Below are positions 31,823 through 34,589 of a stretch of DNA of 34,589 nucleotides, piece by piece. The notes below the pieces were generated by a model, which saw only the letters and a list, made by a program, of their open reading frames with translations, was not told the DNA's origin and did no database searches. Location of the stretch: positions 1-34,589 of the forward strand of contig SSEF01000027.1 in the NCBI GenBank assembly GCA_008012175.1, written 5' to 3'. The translations under genes and the position numbers were made by a program. The stretch's first letter is position 1. Every line of letters begins with the position of its first letter. The stretch comes from Candidatus Moraniibacteriota bacterium. Its GTDB lineage: Bacteria; Patescibacteriota; Minisyncoccia; Moranbacterales; UBA1568.

Positions 31823-32038
31823 TCAGGAGAAGTCGAACTTCGCCTTGGCGATACGCCAGATGGCCCAGCCAGCCGCCGCGATGATCGCGATCGGCAGGAG
31901 GACGTAGAAGAACGACTGGTAGAACGGCGCCGTCTCGTACTGGCGGCCGAGCACGAAGACCCGGAACCAGAACTCGAGCGGGATCGTGACGATCCACACC
32001 ACGAACAGGATGAGCGCCAGCTTCGAGAGAGTTTTCAT
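31823..32038 (-). CDS. Small two-TM membrane protein, GC-rich
   Basis: 71 residues with two hydrophobic helices (about 5-27 and 41-62) separated by a short loop (GRQYETAPFYQ) and a basic end (WRIAKAKFDFS). It is the first gene of the GC-rich pair, 30 nt upstream of the lipoprotein, with GAGG before its ATG. It probably partners the SPFH-like lipoprotein at the membrane, which is inference from gene order. No family recognised. Confidence 0.8.
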   Translation of the reverse strand: MKTLSKLALILFVVWIVTIPLEFWFRVFVLGRQYETAPFYQSFFYVLLPIAIIAAAGWAIWRIAKAKFDFS

Positions 32039-32118
32039 GTGACCTCTTCGGTTGTCAAAGAAATTCCCTACATGCCGGGAATAACGGGCAATCTCAAGAG
32101 ACTATCTTGAAACAAAAT

Positions 32119-32147
32119 AGGATAGCATATTTTTATACTTTTGTCCA
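32119..32147 (-). promoter_or_regulatory. Promoter of the GC-rich cassette
   Basis: Reverse strand TGGACA (32142-32147), 17 nt, TATCCT (32119-32124), in AT-rich DNA of host character. Confidence 0.5.
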
Positions 32148-32152
32148 CCCCA

Positions 32153-32217
32153 AGTTCGACTCCGTTTAGGGGAAATAAAAAACAAGGCTCTGGTGAGCCT
32201 TATTTTTGACTGAGCGG
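32153..32217. repeat. Direct repeat flanking the GC-rich cassette, right copy
   Basis: Imperfect copy of 30909-30972, including the AAGGCT/AGCCTT hairpin and TTATTTTTGACTGAGC; it runs directly into element copy 2. Confidence 0.6.
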
Positions 32218-32340
32218 GTAAGGGGAGAATCTCACTACTCGCTTCGCTGCGTTCTATAGGGCTTCCGCCCTCTAGCCCTCGAAGACTCGGTCACCCCAAA
32301 CGGGAAACTTCCGTTTCCCGACCCCTTCCCGTTCTCCTCC
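32212..32340 (-). repeat. Conserved-end ~130-bp element, copy 2
   Basis: GAGCGGGTAAGGGGAGAATCTCACT at one end and CCCGACCCCTTCCCGTTCTCCTCC at the other match copy 1; the middle carries a different hairpin (AGGGC-TTCC-GCCCT). On the minus strand it lies just downstream of tRNA-Gly and its terminator. Confidence 0.6.
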
Positions 32341-32351
32341 ATTACCTCGAA

Positions 32352-32389
32352 AGCAATCAAAAACTCCCACAAGGGGAGTCTTGATTGCC
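32352..32389 (-). terminator. Terminator downstream of tRNA-Gly
   Basis: GCAATCAA-GACTCCC/GGGAGT-TTTGATTGC, strong stem with internal mismatches. Confidence 0.65.
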
Positions 32390-32393
32390 TTAG

Positions 32394-32465
32394 AGCGGGT
32401 AACGGGAGTCGAACCCGTATCTTGACCTTGGCAAGGTCACATAATAGCCGCTATACGATACCCGC
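32394..32465 (-). tRNA. tRNA-Gly(GCC)
   Basis: Acceptor GCGGGTA/TACCCGC, anticodon loop TTGCCAA (anticodon GCC), T-arm ACGGG-TTCGACT-CCCGT, discriminator T as expected for Gly. A promoter TTGATC-17-CATATT lies upstream at 32486-32514. Confidence 0.96.
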
Positions 32466-32558
32466 TGATTTTCTCCATCAAAAACAATATGGCCCGAAAC
32501 TGGAAACTGATCAACACGTGGGACTGGATGGATTCGAACCATCGACCAACAGGTTATG

Positions 32559-33173
32559 CTTCTCACTATTGCTTTCGCAACTCTTTCGATTTGTGAGCTG
32601 GACTATCCCTTCACCCCACGAGAGGGGGGCCTGCCGTCTAGTCTCTACACCTTCCTCGAACATTCGAGGCTTGGCTCGGGATTGTCCTGCGATTGAAGGA
32701 TTCAACCGTTTAGATTTCCCCGAATTTGACAAGTTATCATTCAAGAATTGCTCCTTGAACAGCCCTGCTTGTCCATATAAATCATGTTATCATTCGGTTA
32801 TGAATAAATCCATAACCTGCGTCGTGTGTGCACGCCTGCTATCCGGAAAACAAAGTCTGTACTGTTCGGTTTTTTGTAAAAACCAAGTCCATCAATCCTA
32901 CGCTGCGCAACAAGAACGCGGCTGGGCAAGAAAGAAGGAACTCGTGGAACGAATGGGCGGTGAATGTTCAGCATGCGGTTACAAAAAGAATTTGTCCGCA
33001 CTCGCGTTTCACCACGCTGATCCAGAACAGAAAAACTTTCAATTGGATATCCGATCTCTCTCCAATCGGAGGTCGTCTCAGATCGAGAGAGAAATTCGGA
33101 AGTGCACCCTGCTCTGCAACAACTGCCATGCAGAGCTCCACAATCCAAAACACAACTTATGAAAGGACACTTG
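32559..33173 (-). ncRNA. Group I intron (IC3-like, Azoarcus type) in tRNA-Met
   Basis: 615-nt intron that follows the 5' exon U33 and ends in G, as group I introns require. The core matches the Azoarcus tRNA intron closely: GTCAAATTCGG and GAAA..CTAA (P3/P4/J region), CCGAGCCAAGC, GAAGGTGTAGAGACTAGACGG (5' P7; 32631-32651) and ATAGTCC (3' P7; 32600-32606). The guide GGCU (32761-32764) sits just before the P2 hairpin (TTCAAG/CTTGAA) and pairs with exon GGCU with the required U-G at the splice site. The P1 loop contains an antisense HNH gene. Confidence 0.92.
32800..33162 (+). CDS. HNH homing endonuclease, antisense within the group I intron
   Basis: 120 residues. An N-terminal zinc-ribbon-like segment (CVVC...CSVFC) precedes a basic helical linker and a C-terminal HNH domain: CSACGYKK..LAFHHADPEQKNF and CTLLCNNCHAELH, i.e. 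CxxC, HH, CxxCH. These cut DNA at intron-lacking alleles to spread the intron. The gene is on the strand opposite to the tRNA and intron, in the P1 loop, its stop only 11 nt from the 5' splice site. No ribosome binding site is seen; a TATCAT lies just upstream. The frame is intact, so the enzyme may still be active. Confidence 0.88.
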   Translation: MNKSITCVVCARLLSGKQSLYCSVFCKNQVHQSYAAQQERGWARKKELVERMGGECSACGYKKNLSALAFHHADPEQKNFQLDIRSLSNRRSSQIEREIRKCTLLCNNCHAELHNPKHNL

Positions 33174-33231
33174 AGCCCGCTGCTCTAACCGCTGAGCTAC
33201 AGTCCCTGTAGCCACATAGGGAATGACCCTG

Positions 33232-33303
33232 TGCCGGGGGGCAGAATTGAACTGCCGACGCAAGGATTTTCAGTCCTTCGCTCTACCACTGAGCTACCCC
33301 GGC
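33232..33303 (-). tRNA. tRNA-Phe(GAA)
   Basis: Acceptor GCCGGGG/CCCCGGC, anticodon loop CTGAAAA (anticodon GAA), T-arm GGCAG-TTCAATT-CTGCC, discriminator A. It precedes the split tRNA-Met on the same strand, 25 nt apart. Confidence 0.96.
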
Positions 33304-33314
33304 GAAACATACCT

Positions 33315-33342
33315 ATTATCCCTGAACGACCGAAAAAAGCAA
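33315..33342 (-). promoter_or_regulatory. Promoter of tRNA-Phe / tRNA-Met
   Basis: Reverse strand TTGCTT (33337-33342), 16 nt, GATAAT (33315-33320). Confidence 0.5.
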
Positions 33343-33364
33343 TTCTCCGCTGACTTTCCGGTTG

Positions 33365-33438
33365 TGGGCAGTAGAGGACTCGAACCTCTGACCCCCTCGG
33401 TGTAAACGAGGTGCTCTAACCAACTGAGCTAACTGCCC
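33365..33438 (-). tRNA. tRNA-Val(TAC)
   Basis: Acceptor GGGCAGT/ACTGCCC, anticodon loop around TTTACAC (anticodon TAC), T-arm AGAGG-TTCGAGT-CCTCT, discriminator A. Confidence 0.96.
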
Positions 33439-33457
33439 ATACACCCAGTCTACCAAA

Positions 33458-33486
33458 ATAAAAAGGGCTTTTGAGGGCCCTCTTCA
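33458..33486 (-). terminator. Terminator downstream of tRNA-Leu(GAG)
   Basis: GGGC/GCCC stem followed on the minus strand by TTTTTATTTT. Confidence 0.65.
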
Positions 33487-33492
33487 TTTTTG

Positions 33493-33576
33493 TGCCCAAG
33501 AGAGGACTCGAACCTCCAATCCCTTGCGGGAACTAGCACCTCAAGCTAGCGCGTATACCAATTCCGCCACCTGGGC
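33493..33576 (-). tRNA. tRNA-Leu(GAG)
   Basis: 84-nt class II tRNA: acceptor GCCCAGG/CTTGGGC, anticodon arm CTAGC-TTGAGGT-GCTAG (anticodon GAG), long variable arm, discriminator A. Starts 23 nt after the rplS stop codon, so probably cotranscribed. Confidence 0.96.
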
Positions 33577-33599
33577 TTGTTGGCGCGATAATCGCACCG

Positions 33600-34067
33600 T
33601 TACTCTGCCTTCGCCTCCTCCGCTTTGACCTCGGTGGTCTCGGCTTTGGTAGCCGCCTGCACTTCCTTCACGATGTCCTGTACTTCCTTACCAGCGTGAC
33701 CGATCTCGAACGGAACCTCCTTCAGCTTCTTGCCGATGGTCTTGGCTGATTTCGTTCGAACAAAGTACAGTTTACCACGCCGTGCCTTAGTCCGCTTCAC
33801 AAGCTCGATTGAATCAATCTGAGACGAAAGGAGGGGAAGGATAATTTCAACCCCGATACCAGATGAGACTTTACGGATCGTCACCATGGGCGAGGAGCTC
33901 TGGCCGCCCTTTATGGCAATAACCATGCCCTGGAACATCTGGATACGAGTCTTTTCACCTTCCTTGATCTTGCGGCGCACCTTCACAACATCACCAGCCT
34001 GAAGGAGAGGAAGGTCAGTCCGCGCAGTACGGAGATTCTTATTGAATTCGACGAGTTTCTGGTGCAT
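33600..34067 (-). CDS. rplS: 50S ribosomal protein L19
   Basis: 155 residues from the ATG at 34067. L19 lies at the interface of the two ribosomal subunits. Recognised by FQGMVIAIKGG, TIRKVSSGIGVEIILPLLSSQIDSIELVKRTKARRGKLYFVR. The core domain ends near residue 110; an extra ~40-residue tail rich in Ala, Lys and Glu (VQAATKAETTEVKAEEAKAE) is added, as often seen in Patescibacteria. No ribosome binding site precedes the ATG; a GCCCG/CGGGC hairpin lies about 25 nt upstream. Confidence 0.97.
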   Translation of the reverse strand: MHQKLVEFNKNLRTARTDLPLLQAGDVVKVRRKIKEGEKTRIQMFQGMVIAIKGGQSSSPMVTIRKVSSGIGVEIILPLLSSQIDSIELVKRTKARRGKLYFVRTKSAKTIGKKLKEVPFEIGHAGKEVQDIVKEVQAATKAETTEVKAEEAKAE

Positions 34068-34107
34068 ATACGGTTGTAGAATCGCCCGGACAAGACACGG
34101 GCTACTG

Positions 34108-34145
34108 ATAAAAAAGAAGCCTTCTACGGAGGAACAGGAAGGCTT
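34108..34145 (-). terminator. Terminator of the pseudouridine synthase gene
   Basis: AAGCCTTC/GAAGGCTT stem, then CTTTTTTAT, a few bases after the stop codon. Confidence 0.8.
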
Positions 34146-34147
34146 AC

Positions 34148-34589
34148 TCAAGCGCTCCAATCATAGCCCCTTCCCGCTTCGGCGTCAAGCATTTTTAGGG
34201 TATCGGAAAAATAGCGGGGGAGCGGGGCTTCGTAACGGTATTTTTGCTTGCCCAACTGGAAACGAAGCTCGCCGGCATGGAGGAGGTGAAAGGGCGGCTT
34301 GAGAGGATCGCGGCGGTGTTCCTTGAAGCGATACAGTCGATCACCGACGATTGGGTGGCCGATCGCGGACAAGTGGACCCGGATCTGATGCGTTCGACCA
34401 GTTTTTGGCTTAACAGAAAGAAAATCATACCCTGTATAACGTGTGTGTAACGCGTATTCCGTACTAGCCTCACGGAGTTCCCCAGCGAATTCACGCTTTC
34501 CAGCCGGGACAGCCCGTTTTTCACCGCCTTTTACCCGACCGATAGGAGAATCGATTTCTCCGCTTGCTTCAGGCATATTTCCGTATACT
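34148..34589 (-). CDS. RluD-type pseudouridine synthase, C-terminal part (5' end beyond window)
   Basis: The frame is open to the right edge, so only the C-terminal ~147 residues are seen. It carries VYGNMPEASGEIDSPIGR and the family block FLSVKPKTGRTHQIRVHLSAIGHPIVGDRLY, followed by LLHAGELRF near the end. These match RluA/RluD-type enzymes that convert uridine to pseudouridine in rRNA or tRNA. The catalytic Asp region (HRLD) is outside the window. The specific member (RluC, RluD or RluA) cannot be told. Confidence 0.92.
   Translation of the reverse strand, partial: VYGNMPEASGEIDSPIGRVKGGEKRAVPAGKREFAGELREASTEYALHTRYTGYDFLSVKPKTGRTHQIRVHLSAIGHPIVGDRLYRFKEHRRDPLKPPFHLLHAGELRFQLGKQKYRYEAPLPRYFSDTLKMLDAEAGRGYDWSA

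Larger units (their letters stand above)
32519..33206 (-). tRNA. tRNA-Met(CAT), interrupted by a group I intron
   Basis: The 5' exon is 33174-33206 (positions 1-33) and the 3' exon 32519-32558 (positions 34-73). Joined, they give a full 73-nt cloverleaf: acceptor GGGACTG/CAGTCCC, D-stem GCTC/GAGC, anticodon arm GCGGG-CTCATAA-CCTGT (anticodon CAT), T-arm GATGG-TTCGAAT-CCATC, discriminator A. The paired 1-72 G-C and the lack of three G-C pairs in the anticodon stem favour elongator rather than initiator Met; tRNA-Ile2, whose CAT would be modified by TilS, is less likely but not excluded. Confidence 0.92.

Noticed and set aside
31053-31997. 314-residue ORF overlapping the GC-rich lipoprotein
   Set aside because: Arg/Pro/His-rich translation typical of an out-of-frame reading of GC-rich DNA; the lipoprotein and small TM frames have clear signals and ribosome sites.

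Overview
The window looks like a piece of a Patescibacteria (Candidate Phyla Radiation) chromosome. The protein style supports this: a TilS reduced to its catalytic domain, a four-repeat S1, several short single-TM or signal-peptide proteins with no recognisable family, an isolated pyrD-pyrC pair, and many genes without a Shine-Dalgarno sequence. The host portion has moderate GC. This assignment is an inference from protein character; no rRNA is present to confirm it.

Layout. 1-12.0 kb is almost all minus strand: yraN, a ~520-nt putative structured RNA behind a consensus promoter, a single-TM protein, pnp, pyrD-pyrC, a NYN-domain protein, rpsO, and the operon MBL-like protein / small TM protein / gyrA. 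One small plus-strand orphan lies at 8.0 kb. 12.3-18.7 kb is plus strand: rpsA, gmk, tilS, ftsH, a membrane protein, tRNA-Val(GAC) and a second orphan. 19.1-22.8 kb is minus: two exported proteins (one with a calcium-binding Asp repeat) and a very AT-rich O-antigen-ligase-like gene containing five parS-like sites. 22.8-25.1 kb is plus: tRNA-Ala(GGC), tRNA-Arg(CCT), rbfA, nrnA and a family-4 UDG. 25-27.7 kb is minus: metallophosphoesterase, tRNA-Leu(TAA), tRNA-Cys(GCA), a 3D-domain exported protein and a CheY-like regulator, the last divergent from msrB-msrA. 28.7-34.6 kb is minus and partly accessory: a transglutaminase-like protein, a DUF2975-like membrane protein, two copies of a ~130-bp conserved-end element, a GC-rich foreign-looking lipoprotein/membrane-protein pair, tRNA-Gly, a tRNA-Met interrupted by a group I intron, tRNA-Phe, tRNA-Val, tRNA-Leu, rplS and the end of an RluD-type pseudouridine synthase.

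The most notable items are: (1) the five parS-type ParB sites packed into about 0.9 kb inside a membrane-protein gene, a probable chromosomal centromere written into coding sequence; (2) a 615-nt Azoarcus-like group I intron splitting tRNA-Met exactly after U33, with an HNH endonuclease gene on the opposite strand in its P1 loop; (3) an unassigned structured RNA of about 520 nt; (4) a pair of structured repeats downstream of tRNA sequences that bracket a GC-rich cassette; and (5) several genes whose -10 box sits only 8-9 nt upstream of the ATG, predicting leaderless mRNAs.

Functionally the core genes serve translation and RNA metabolism (rpsA, rpsO, rplS, rbfA, tilS, pnp, nrnA, tRNAs), DNA topology and repair (gyrA, UDG), membrane proteolysis (ftsH), nucleotide synthesis (gmk, pyrD, pyrC) and repair of oxidised methionine (msrA, msrB).
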